Shown here piece after piece: positions 51,301 to 60,223 of a stretch of DNA of 64,000 bases. This stretch comes from Beroe ovata. Lineage: Eukaryota > Ctenophora > Nuda > Beroida > Beroidae. The notes under the pieces were generated by a model that was given only the letters and a program-made list of their open reading frames with translations, had not been told where the DNA came from and did not search any database. The DNA lies in NCBI GenBank assembly GCA_946803715.1, contig CAMPET010000200.1:23004-87003 (forward strand), given 5' to 3'. Every line of letters begins with the position of its first letter. Positions within the stretch are counted from its first letter, which is position 1. Both the position numbers and the translations under genes were made by a program.

Positions 51301-53628
51301 ACATATACCTCAACACAAACAGTGAAATCCAGCTTGAAAAGCTTCCCAAATCTGGTGGATCAGATGACATCAATGCTGGCTGTCTACTGTCGTGGGATCA
51401 CTCTCAAACATGGTACGTTCCTTTAGAGGAACATTTCCCAGAGGTAGGAAGAACGATGGTCAAACCCCAAAACACTTCCACTGTCGTCACCAAGACAGAT
51501 AATGGAAACCCCCTACTACTACTAGACTATCACATGATGTCAGTTATGCAGTGTTTTACACACGATGTGTCCAGCTACTCATTCAACCAGGAGATGCATG
51601 GGAGTGTTCTGGTGTTTTGTATTTTAGAGCAGCTTGTAAGAAACAGCTTAGGGGGGAGGTCAGGGCTTGTGGTGAGTGGGTCATGCCCAGTTAACTGCAA
51701 CAAGAGATCGTCTAACAACTTTGTTGACGTGTTCGTGATGGGGGATAGTGTAGATGTGGTGTATAATGGAGTAGGAGTGTTCTCTGGACATATGGCTCGA
51801 GTGGGATCGATAGGGGAGAGCATTGATGGGGACCGGGAATCTGTACTAAAGGAGTTGAGGAAAATACGAAATTGCAAAGACATTATCTTTTTCGTGAACA
51901 CTACAGCTGTGATAAGTGTAGAGTCAACAAAAACAGACCCTTCCTCGATTGTGTCAAAGTATTTCATCTGTCGATTGGATGCTGAATTGGCAGGTCAAAC
52001 AGAAGATGTAGGAAAAAGTTGTTTAGATTCAGAGAGCAATGACGAACGTACCAATGAAACAGAGAACTTTATTGTGAGGAAAGCTAAGAAAATACTTGGA
52101 ATTCGTAATGTAGTTCATCCAGATAAAAAACTCCAGGATTATGGGATTGATTCTCTGATGAGTACCGAACTTAGTGATATTTTGAATGATAATGACACTG
52201 GACGTAGATTTTGTAGTGAGGTTATATTGAATTTGTCCTTCAATGACTTGAATGATATGTGAATCAAGATAGGATTAAGTTTAGATATATTTCAATTATT
52301 TCTCTACAATGACATGCCTTTCAATGAAATAATGAGTTAGCTAGAAACATCAAGAAATTTACCTCTCAGACTTTGTGCAAATAACTTCATAGGGTCTGAA
52401 CTGTTCAACAGATCCCTTCCTTATGACAGTGATATCAACATTGCTGCCCGACCCAAGATCATTAACAATACCCGCTCTAATTGCATCACGTACCAATTTC
52501 TTAGCCTCTTCTTCCTGGGTTTTGCAATATATGATGAGGCAATTGCATCATTGTAGGTATGCACAACCAGACATTATCATGTTTGGTTACTCACGCTCAT
52601 TCCGACTTTAAATTTATCCTCAAACACACTCATAGCTGCCAGTGAACCTGATCCCATTGTAACATAGGGCAGCTTGTCTGATGATCCATGTGGATATACA
52701 GAGTACAGAGCAGGACCATTTACATCAACACCACCAAGAACAAGGGCTGCACTGACGTAGCCTTGATACCTGAAATACCATTCCTTATTAGTTAACTTAA
52801 TCAATGATAATGTGAATACAAGAGCACACTTCACAGGTGTCAAGTTTTGGATGATAGGCACCCACTTGAACAAATACTGCTTCAACATTCTTAGAGCACT
52901 TATAACACGTCCCTCTCTCCCTGTTCTGAGCTTTAAAAGTTCCATCTTGGAGGAGACCATCCTGATGAAAATATTATTAAATATCATGGTAGACCCAGCC
53001 AGTGGCACATCATGATACTGTCACAATATTAAAACTCATGACATACTTTGTAGTGAATTCTGTATCAGCAGCAGTCCCTGCTCCACAGCAATATATGTTA
53101 TCAGCAATGTAGTGGATCTTTTCACAGTTCAAATCACAGACAATGCTTCCACCAGTTGCTCTGGTGTCAGCACCAAGCACAATTCCATCCTGGAATTGTC
53201 ATTTTGTATTTCTGATTTAATGCATAATCCAATACAGAGTTTGGGAAAGCATTGCAGATTAATGCCCTGAGCAATCCTCTCCTTTTCGAAAGAACCATTG
53301 CAAAGCATATAAAAATGCATCTTTATGGTCACTTACACTATAGATTACTCCAACAATTGTTGTCCCTGTCTTCCTTGCATTGGGTAGTTTGACACCTTGC
53401 TTTGCCATGAAAGCATTTCTGGAAAATGTTTGATGCTTTTTAAGTCAAATGGAATTATTTCATAAACTTGTGGGAAATTAAGGGAACATCAACAGGGAAA
53501 TTAAGGGAAATATCTTTTTTAGAGGACAAACATAAACTTAGAATAGCAAACCTTCTACAGTTTTCAAAAGAAAACCCTTTTGGAGCTTCTCTCTCCTTGA
53601 GCATGTTATCTATAACAGCAGTTGCCAT
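48357..53628 (-). CDS. PSMB7: Proteasome subunit beta type-7 (beta-2)
   Basis: Seven exons (53552-53628, 53337-53418, 53047-53189, 52866-52961, 52595-52769, 52363-52514, 48357-48468) give 278 residues; human PSMB7 has 277. The propeptide of about 44 residues contains GFSFENCRR and ends KTG before the catalytic Thr (residue 45) of TTIVGVIY. Asp17 (GADTRAT) and Lys33 (NCEKIHYI) of the mature enzyme are present. [19 protein letters not shown] and [15 protein letters not shown] are diagnostic. The last exon gives the C-terminal arm ([10 protein letters not shown] ... DEEVMEIS) and joins exon 6 in matching phase. This is the trypsin-like active subunit of the 20S proteasome. The last intron (48469-52362) encloses the opposite-strand PKS-like gene. 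A 5' UTR intron is possible because the CG-rich promoter-like patch lies 0.8-1.2 kb upstream. Confidence 0.95.
48876..49137. repeat. 131-bp tandem duplication over the PKS-like start codon
   Basis: Two copies (about 48876-49006 and 49007-49137, offset 131) share GATAGAATATATTTGATCC, CCATCTCTAGGTATC and ATGGAGAGTGA. The second ATG (49119) opens the long ORF. The first (48988) gives a 15-codon upstream ORF, MESDIV plus nine residues, ending in TAG at 49033-49035. Confidence 0.9.
49119..52262 (+). CDS. PKS/FAS-like protein: inactive KS, AT, ACP
   Basis: A 1047-residue intronless ORF. Residues 1-330 follow a ketosynthase fold ([28 protein letters not shown]), but the catalytic Cys of the usual TACSSSLVALH is Thr146. 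The EAHGTGT motif is replaced ([14 protein letters not shown]), and the second His is Asp ([10 protein letters not shown]). Residues about 410-700 are an acyltransferase with GHSFGE (Ser478) and AFHSRF (His585); the Phe before HS fits malonyl-type selectivity. Residues 700-960 are unassigned; a degenerate dehydratase is possible. The C-terminus is a carrier protein with [11 protein letters not shown] (Ser1012), the phosphopantetheine site. No KR, ER or TE is seen. It may load and carry an acyl group without chain extension of its own. It lies antisense inside the last PSMB7 intron, 100 bp from exon 6. Confidence 0.9.
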   Translation: MESDIVIAGVSCRYPGIRNADHFAQFVRSPDPLGSGDSSIITDKLDNSQFCMHAHQAENCDPQIRILLECAREALTDAGLHGFQGEPAQGTIGCIVSSEVSDYGESVGYDIAALSGYGVLGGCRAMIANRISFECNLTGTSYTLATGNSLVALHNAVRLITDNRCDAVVVGCVELCIKQSHTRKVAMLGATISRVEGGGVIVLARRGLASKVYGRVDAAWVRYLGAEMRGGIRDAWSNIGRSEGNFEIVFGDSSWNRDVGYIEKHMFNTSQFKGMYKYKLHTAIRKIGDLGPASGLTTLLIALYSCLMNRFCVTACGITGTYCVIHITPSPPPHLTPRYLTVCAKNTDTVSRVLHRYNHCTPEQCMFIAHCFSKMSGHVRGIYDGEIGTTHIGTPSTRPIWLVVGGVGANWVGMGQHLMSIPQYAASVHTTRTLINEDVRDTSNAIYNLFMELLEFQLAHIDLLKWLGLHFDGIIGHSFGEIAALYAAGALTRHQAVQCAEQRAASVILTREGAMLAVTLPVSVNDPAQWVADRVGCEVDVACVNSSHSVVISGDRVEVERARRVLEEETGARCMGVRSFDKAFHSRFMFQAAEVYKESLQGVFQGTRAPGNFISSSHVGEEVTTIDAEYFTTNMVGQVKFYSAYRDNIPPDAVVLELSPHSMFCRSIHEDIPGTECIPLSSRHDHHIAQSDAPISELEKIVETHTANSHNKRKQSNDEYQLFKALKHIYLNTNSEIQLEKLPKSGGSDDINAGCLLSWDHSQTWYVPLEEHFPEVGRTMVKPQNTSTVVTKTDNGNPLLLLDYHMMSVMQCFTHDVSSYSFNQEMHGSVLVFCILEQLVRNSLGGRSGLVVSGSCPVNCNKRSSNNFVDVFVMGDSVDVVYNGVGVFSGHMARVGSIGESIDGDRESVLKELRKIRNCKDIIFFVNTTAVISVESTKTDPSSIVSKYFICRLDAELAGQTEDVGKSCLDSESNDERTNETENFIVRKAKKILGIRNVVHPDKKLQDYGIDSLMSTELSDILNDNDTGRRFCSEVILNLSFNDLNDM

Positions 53629-54989
53629 AGCTGAGGAGGTAATTTGTATTAATAATAATAATAAATTGAAATTTATAAACACTGCTTTTAAGACTAGCTT
53701 ATACTCAGCAGTGTTGAACCATAAAGAAACCTAGGAAGGCAACAAAGAAATTCTAACGATCAAAAGAGTAGTGCCCTTAAACTTAAGGTTGTACGTACTA
53801 CAATAAGGCTGCACATAGCAATCAAGAAGCTCTTAATAAAGAGAACATCTTTGCTACACAATAAGCCCACCATATTGTCCCAACACCCCAATACACACAG
53901 TGAAAACATGGAAAAGCAACATGGAAAATTACTTAAAACCACACCACATATTATCATACAATATGATGTGCACTCATGGAGATGTCAGCTAGCTAGTGAA
54001 TTTAGTGTAATAATACGCCTATGAACAACTGAAATCTCCCACACCTATACTCAACATCAGTATTCATAGTTTGTAGCAAAGTTTGAAATCTAATGTCAAT
54101 GTTCATACACAGTTAATATCATCTTAATTGACCCATTTCTTGTTGAAATTCTTCTAATTTATATTATTAGCCATGCTTGGCTATCCTTAGCTTCACTGAT
54201 GCCAGCTGCGGTCAATATTCAATAACAAACAAAATAGCAACCAGAAAACTCTACAAAGGGTTTAATTGCCTCATATCTGTCCACTGTTTTCCCCATACAT
54301 TACAGGATGTAATCTGTCTGCATTTCTCGCGCTATCCGGGCCACCAATGATCAACAGCCAATGCCTTTTGGTGGCGCTTTATCAATTTTGCGACATTTCA
54401 GATCATATCATGATCACAGAGTCAAATAAGGGGCGCCGCGCGCATGGCATAGGACAAGTAACACGCATGCACACGTTGCACTGCGCGCCCCTTATTTTAC
54501 TGTGCATGTGATTGGAGTCGTAAAACTAAAACGGAGTCGCGCCGCGCGTACTGACCCAAATACTCCGCGCGCTTGGCGCTGCGCATCAGGCATCTAGTTA
54601 TACTTATAGTCTTCGTGGTTTTTACTACTTTTCAGATCACCAAGTAAAATAAGAGGCGCGCAGCGTTCGCGCGTTTGTCGATCGATGATGGACCCTGTCG
54701 AGAAATAGAATTTCGTTTTGCGCGCGCGGCGCAAACTTATTCTAATTCTTCGCGGCTTGCATCAGCGGTCTAGCATGGGCATCGCCAGACAACGCAGCGT
54801 GTGCACACTGCACAAGATATCGTTTTCGGAACCGGAACCCTCGGAAGGGATAAAATTTAAATACTCATAGTCATAGTATAAGTTTAGCGCAGCTCAAGCA
54901 TTATTCTATTTCTAATCAGTGAAAAACACAAACATGGCACGAGTTGTCGAGTTCATTACGGTTCAACTTTTTCCGCGGAAAGTTCAATT
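53629..54989. promoter_or_regulatory. PSMB7 upstream region with CG-rich patch
   Basis: No supported coding exon. 53640-54300 is AT-rich. 54420-54790 is dense in GCGC/CGCG with blocks such as GGGGCGCCGCGCGC and resembles the CG-rich patch at 26831-27125. It lies between PSMB7 (-) and the 3' end of TPP1 (-), so it probably holds the PSMB7 promoter. Confidence 0.45.
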
Positions 54990-57688
54990 TCAAGACTTGA
55001 GAACCACGTCCAGAAGTTTGGCAAAGTCTGGAGTTCCCATGCCAGTGACCGGGTCCCAACCCTCCGCCACGTTATAGCCTTCTAAATCATCCAGCCAGCA
55101 CGCTTCACTGTTGCTACCCGAACTGATATCTGTGAATGCACCACGGTTCCGATAAATGAACGGGTTGAGGAAACCCAGGACGGGTTTCCCAGCGGCGAGG
55201 CGGGCGTCGTTTAGCAGGGCAAATATTCCCGCCACAGTGGGGGTCGCAGCTGAGGTACCCGCGACGTTCATGAGGAATCGGTCGATGATAATCCAGAAGT
55301 TGTCAGACATGGCTGCCAGATCGGGGAATGCTCGTTTGGAGGGGTCAAAGTGTTGCGGGTCAGGGAGCTCAGTTGTGTTGAGGTAGTGAGCCACGGACTC
55401 TCTCTGCCAAGGAAAGGGTCGTTTACGAATCGTCATTCAGTAAAAATGGTAACAAAATTTCTACATTGGGCAGGGGTAAACTCTCAGCAGTAAGTCTACC
55501 TGGTATTTTGGCATTTTGAAGAGAGCACTGAAACCGCCCCCAGAGATATCGTTAGCTTGTTCATTATCATCGCTGAACATGCTCGTAAACCGAGTTCCTC
55601 CGACCGCCGTGACGAAGGGGGAAGTGGCGGGGAATTCGGGTTCGAATGTCACCGACCCATCCTCAGACCTGCGCGAGATGATTCATGTTGTTATGCCAGA
55701 TCAGATGTGATTATAGTGATAGTGATAGTAGAAACTCGCTGGTTGACGCATCTCCAACTATAGCAATAGCATATTGATATAGTTTACTAAACCATGTTTA
55801 GCAATTAGCAATTCTAAACCGGAATCCTTCCTAGATTCAATGCTCACCTGTAACATCCTGCTCCTCCGTCTCCACTAGCGAAGAGAATACTCAGTCCCCT
55901 GACCCCAGCTTTCTGGAACTCTCTGTTTATCCGAGACATGTACTCCGGGGACAAGCTCCTCTCATAGTCACCGTAACTCACACTGAGAAAATGGAGTTTG
56001 AGTCCCGGTGTTTGGGGGAAATCACTTATCAATCAATATTGCATAAGAAGAAGGGGTTACAAATTGATATCGGAACAACTCGTGATCACAGAAGTCACCT
56101 ATGGACGTAGGGGACGTTGGTTGTGTTGCTGAGGTGGATCAACCACTCCAAGAACGGTTCCTGCTTATCATGGAGACCACCAGTACTCCAGAATGTGGTT
56201 GTGATGTTAGCTCCGAGCGACATGAGATACTGCACATCGAGATTAGCTTCCAGCCCCGTCTTACCACTGTTAGGTCCCACCACGTGATCAACCTGTATAG
56301 ATATCATACACGGGCCATGGCTGTGAAAAATTTGACTCTCGATTGAGAATGAGACATAAACTGCCCCTCAGTCCACACTCCCTAACGACTATAATAGTGT
56401 GTGATATACCCCCAGATACTCACCGTGTTACTGTGGACAAAGCCCCTTCCAAACAGGAACATAAACTCCTTCAGATCGGCTGGTGAGTAGTGTTGTCCCA
56501 GGAACTGTGCAGTTGCCTGCGAGTTATTGGAGCTCCGTCCTCCCACAGCACTGCCCACATTGTACTGCTTGCGGAGAGTGTCTGGGTGGACGCCGTAACG
56601 GAATCCATGGATACCGTTGTCAAGGTATTGGTAACTGCTGTCAGTGTCCAGTGGAATTCTGTGCGGTTAGAGCTATCATTATATTAAGATAGTGGTGTCA
56701 CTATAAAAGTGTCGCCATGGTGCCACGCGTGAGTATAATTTGGTGAGGAGAATGGGCATGCTGAGTACTTACCTCTGTCTCACCCTGAACCGCTGCTCAT
56801 TACTCGGGACCCTGTGTACCCCACCCACAAAATCAAGTGAGCTGGCCACGGTGGTCGGTACTGTGTACGGTTTGCTGGCTCTGAGCACCACTCTATCCGA
56901 CGACTGAGGGGATTTGTAGTAGCTGAATTCTGTTTCCAGGAGGGATTCAGCCGTCTTGACGCTCATGAGACAGGACAAGAAGTCTCCAGTGTGGGGAGCG
57001 GTGCAGGAGTGTTGAGGGGATATGCCGTAACTTATCAACCATTGTTCAACTACCTGCGATTTGCAGGTTGAAATGACACAGGCATGGATGGTGAATTCAC
57101 ATATCACACACAGCTGGCGCATAAACTCAAACACAGCAACACACGTACAGTCACAGACACACGACAATTCGCACGACGCAAACGCAAATGTACTCCACAC
57201 ACAGAGCAACCTGCACCATACCTGGAGATGTCGAGGATCCGGTTCCACCAACTCCCTCACTTGTTCGAGTGAGAGGTACTTCCCATAGCCAGGGGAGCTG
57301 GGATCGGAACACTCCCAGAAGTGACGTTCCAACAGATCCACATTTCTCTGTCTGAGGGCGAGCACCAGGGACACCCCCTCATCGGGTGACGCTGACCTGC
57401 AGATTATAACGGAACATGAATGAGTGGTGCAAATTCATTGTTAAAAACATTGCAATGCATCCATATTGTAGGTACAGGCGTGTCACAGGAGCTGTGTTAT
57501 TCGACCATTGCCCGCGCGTCCCACTTATGAGTTAATGATTGTCTTGAAAATGGCAGGAATTAAGCTTACCCCGCATTTATCCACCCTCTTGAATGTGGTA
57601 AAGTCTGCTTTGATTCCAGCAGTACTCTTGTAGCAGCGACTGATCCCACCAGGAGACCAAGCACCAAGATATGATGTAGTGGTTTCAT
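54990..57688 (-). CDS. TPP1: Lysosomal tripeptidyl-peptidase 1 (sedolisin family S53)
   Basis: Eight exons (57570-57688, 57222-57396, 56773-57053, 56424-56658, 56099-56292, 55848-55982, 55500-55668, 54990-55403) give 573 residues; human TPP1 has 563. A signal peptide ([15 protein letters not shown]) leads into the S53 activation domain ([38 protein letters not shown]). The catalytic residues are all present: Glu285 and Asp289 ([12 protein letters not shown]), oxyanion Asp373 (ASGDGGAG) and Ser487 (AGTSAATP). The C-terminal calcium-site region ([13 protein letters not shown]) is intact. The enzyme removes tripeptides from N-termini in lysosomes. Exons 1-2 occur a second time at 58024-58490 because of a duplication ending at a lone N, probably an assembly effect. 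Confidence 0.96.
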
Positions 57689-57828
57689 CCTGTTCAACAC
57701 TCAATATCCAGTATACAATCGTGTTATTGTATTCAATATTGTATTCAATTGTATTCAGTATTCAATCGAGAATATTGTCAGACTTTGTCAGTCTTTTGGT
57801 ATTCAAGGAGGAAATATTGAATACTTAN

Positions 57829-58628
57829 GGATATGCCGTAACTTATCAACCATTGTTCAACAACCTGCAAATTTGCAGGGTGAACAGACACAGGCATGGA
57901 TGGTTCACTCACAAACACAGGCGCATAAACTCAAACACAGCCACAGACGTACAGTCACAGACACACGCAAACGACAATTCGCACGACAAACAAACGCAAT
58001 ACACAGAGCAACCTGCACCATACCTGGAGATGTCGAGGATCCGGTTCCACCAACTCCCTCACTTTTTCGAGTGAGAGGTACTTCCCATAGCCAGGGGAGC
58101 TGGGATCGGAACACTCCCAGAAGTGACGTTCCAACAGATCCACATTTCTCTGTCTGAGGGCGAGCACCAGGGACACCCCCTCATCGGGTGACGCTGACCT
58201 GCAGATTATAACGGAACATGAATGAGTGGTGCAAATTCATTGTTAAAAACATTGCAATGCATCCATATTGTAGGTACAGGCGTGTCACAGGAGCTGTGTT
58301 ATTCGACCATTGCCCGCGCGTCCCACTTATGAGTTAATGATTGTCTTGAAAATGGCAGGAATTAAGCTTACCCCGCATTTATCCACCCTCTTGAATGTGG
58401 TAAAGTCTGCTTTGATTCCAGCAGTACTCTTGTAGCAGCGACTGATCCCACCAGGAGACCAAGCACCAAGATATGATGTAGTGGTTTCATCCTGTTCAAC
58501 ACTCAATATCCAGTATACAATCGTGTTATTGTATTCAATATTGTATTCAATTGTATTCAGTATTCAATCGAGAATATTGTCAGACTTTGTCAGTCTTTTG
58601 GTATTCAAGGAGGAAATATTGAATACTT
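57829..58628 (-). pseudogene. Duplicate of TPP1 exons 1-2 and start of exon 3
   Basis: About 800 bp repeats 57020-57827 with a constant offset near 802 bp after small indels. It includes copies of exon 1 (58372-58490) and exon 2 (58024-58198) and a cut-off exon 3. The two copies are separated by a single N at 57828 and both end in GAATACTTA. The copy cannot make a whole protein alone. The likeliest explanation is two haplotypes placed in tandem by the assembler; a true partial tandem duplication is the alternative. Confidence 0.85.
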
Positions 58629-58688
58629 ATTCAATCCTATTTACATGAAATATTTGGCTAAACTGTTAAGATGAAGTAGAAAATATAG

Positions 58689-58826
58689 TCTTTATTCATG
58701 AGGTTGAGGAGTGGATGGCAGAATTATCAGTCGAGGGCGAAGCCCGAGCTGATAACTGGAGTTGAATCCGAGACCGAAGGTCGAGGATTTAACGAGCCAT
58801 CCACTCCGAAACCGAATTAATAAAGA
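58689..58826. mobile_element. Small fold-back element with nested hairpins
   Basis: A 138-bp element with imperfect terminal inverted repeats of about 31 bp. The outer ends are TCTTTATT/AATAAAGA and the inner exact 12-mer is GGAGTGGATGGC/GCCATCCACTCC. Inside are two smaller hairpins with GAA loops: TTATCAG...GGGC-GAA-GCCC...CTGATAA and AATCC...ACC-GAA-GGT...GGATT. It is probably a MITE-like repeat. Confidence 0.75.
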
Positions 58827-60223
58827 ATATTTTACAACGTCCACGAATGATACGTTAATTGCTTGTTACCTGTTTCGGTTAACTTCATGCCATCATACAA
58901 AACTACTCACTATAGCATTCCCAATAGCTTGACCGCTAAAATAATTTGGGGGACTTTTTGTGCCAGTGGGAATGCGGCACCGACTGGGACAGTCTCAACC
59001 GCACGCACGTGTATAAGAAAGGCGGCATTGTCAAACCAAAGCAACAACATTTAGCTGGCTACTAATGTTGGAGTGCGCTATCGACCGGAAAGAGATAGTA
59101 TCTCTGATCTTCTATTTTTGGTGTCGCCGACACGTTGAAGTTAATTGCGGTACTGTTTCGATCTAATTTCCGTGTTTTTCCGTGGGATTTTCCGGATTCA
59201 AGCTAATTCTCGAAACTCTGGATTCTCTTTTGTTTACACTGCCAAATCTCGACACTGCCAACACTGCCATGTCTTCTTCAGCAGCTTCGTTTAAGTTTGT
59301 GGAGAGATCCCCCTCAACCGTTGTAGCTGAATCATCTTTTCCTTCATTTTTTACTGTTGTGCAATTCGCTCTTCAATTTTTTTCATTGTTTATTTTATAG
59401 TATACTGATGGATTATCGTATAGTATACAGATGAATAATCTCTCTATAACCATGTTTATTGTACACTATATGGATGAATAATCATCATCATTGATCAATT
59501 ATTGATCACCATACACAACGATAATTCCTGTCCATGACGGGTGATAGTGTAATTTTCGGCAGCATTATTCGGATAAAAGTTGTAAAATAGAGTTTCACCA
59601 AGATCAAAAAAATAACACATTCCTGCTTGAATAGCTAGTTACTAATATGAATAAGAAAATCTAACTGGAAACATTCAAAGCGCCGCAAGAAAAACATGTT
59701 CAGCTCAAAATGAATCTAGAAAATTTTTTTGAAATATAACACTGACACTTCTAAAAGCGATATATCTGTTAAAGATAAGAAAACAACGTGCTTTTTTATC
59801 ATTATTCAAGAAGATCAAGTTACTGGAAATTTAAAAATAGTATGGTTACCGCGTGCTCTATGATCATTCTTATCACGAGTAATGATCGAATCAAAAAACT
59901 TAAGCTGATGTTCGTTGTTCCCTGGTACACCTCGGAAGATATGTGGCAAAATGGACTCCTGCTCAAAATCATCATATGACTTGCAATTATTATCGGCGCA
60001 AAAAATATTAGTTGATTACATTAAACCGAATAAGGCAATATGTGGAAGGACGCACATGATAGAAAGCAATAGAGCAACAAATATGGACATTGGAAATTGA
60101 GATACTGATTAACTTTTCTGGCCATGTAGGGGAAAGAATATCATGCCATAGGCAGATGCTCTATGACAGCTTTTATATAAAGGACAGTATACTCTGTCAT
60201 TCCATTTCCAAAGTCAACGGATA
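58827..60223. other. Intergenic stretch before the fusogen-like gene
   Basis: No supported gene. AT-rich, with ORFs under 75 codons. A TATA-box-like TATATAAA lies at about 60174-60181, 43 bp before the possible first ATG of the next gene. Confidence 0.5.
60174..60181 (+). promoter_or_regulatory. TATA-box-like element
   Basis: TATATAAA lies 43 bp upstream of the ATG at 60224, which opens a 51-codon frame ending at a GTATGA donor. The spacing fits a core promoter with a short 5' UTR. Confidence 0.4.

Noticed and set aside
52296-52317. Short alternative last exon for PSMB7 ending HVIVEK
   Set aside because: It splices in frame but loses the conserved C-terminal arm, which is clearly encoded at 48357-48468.
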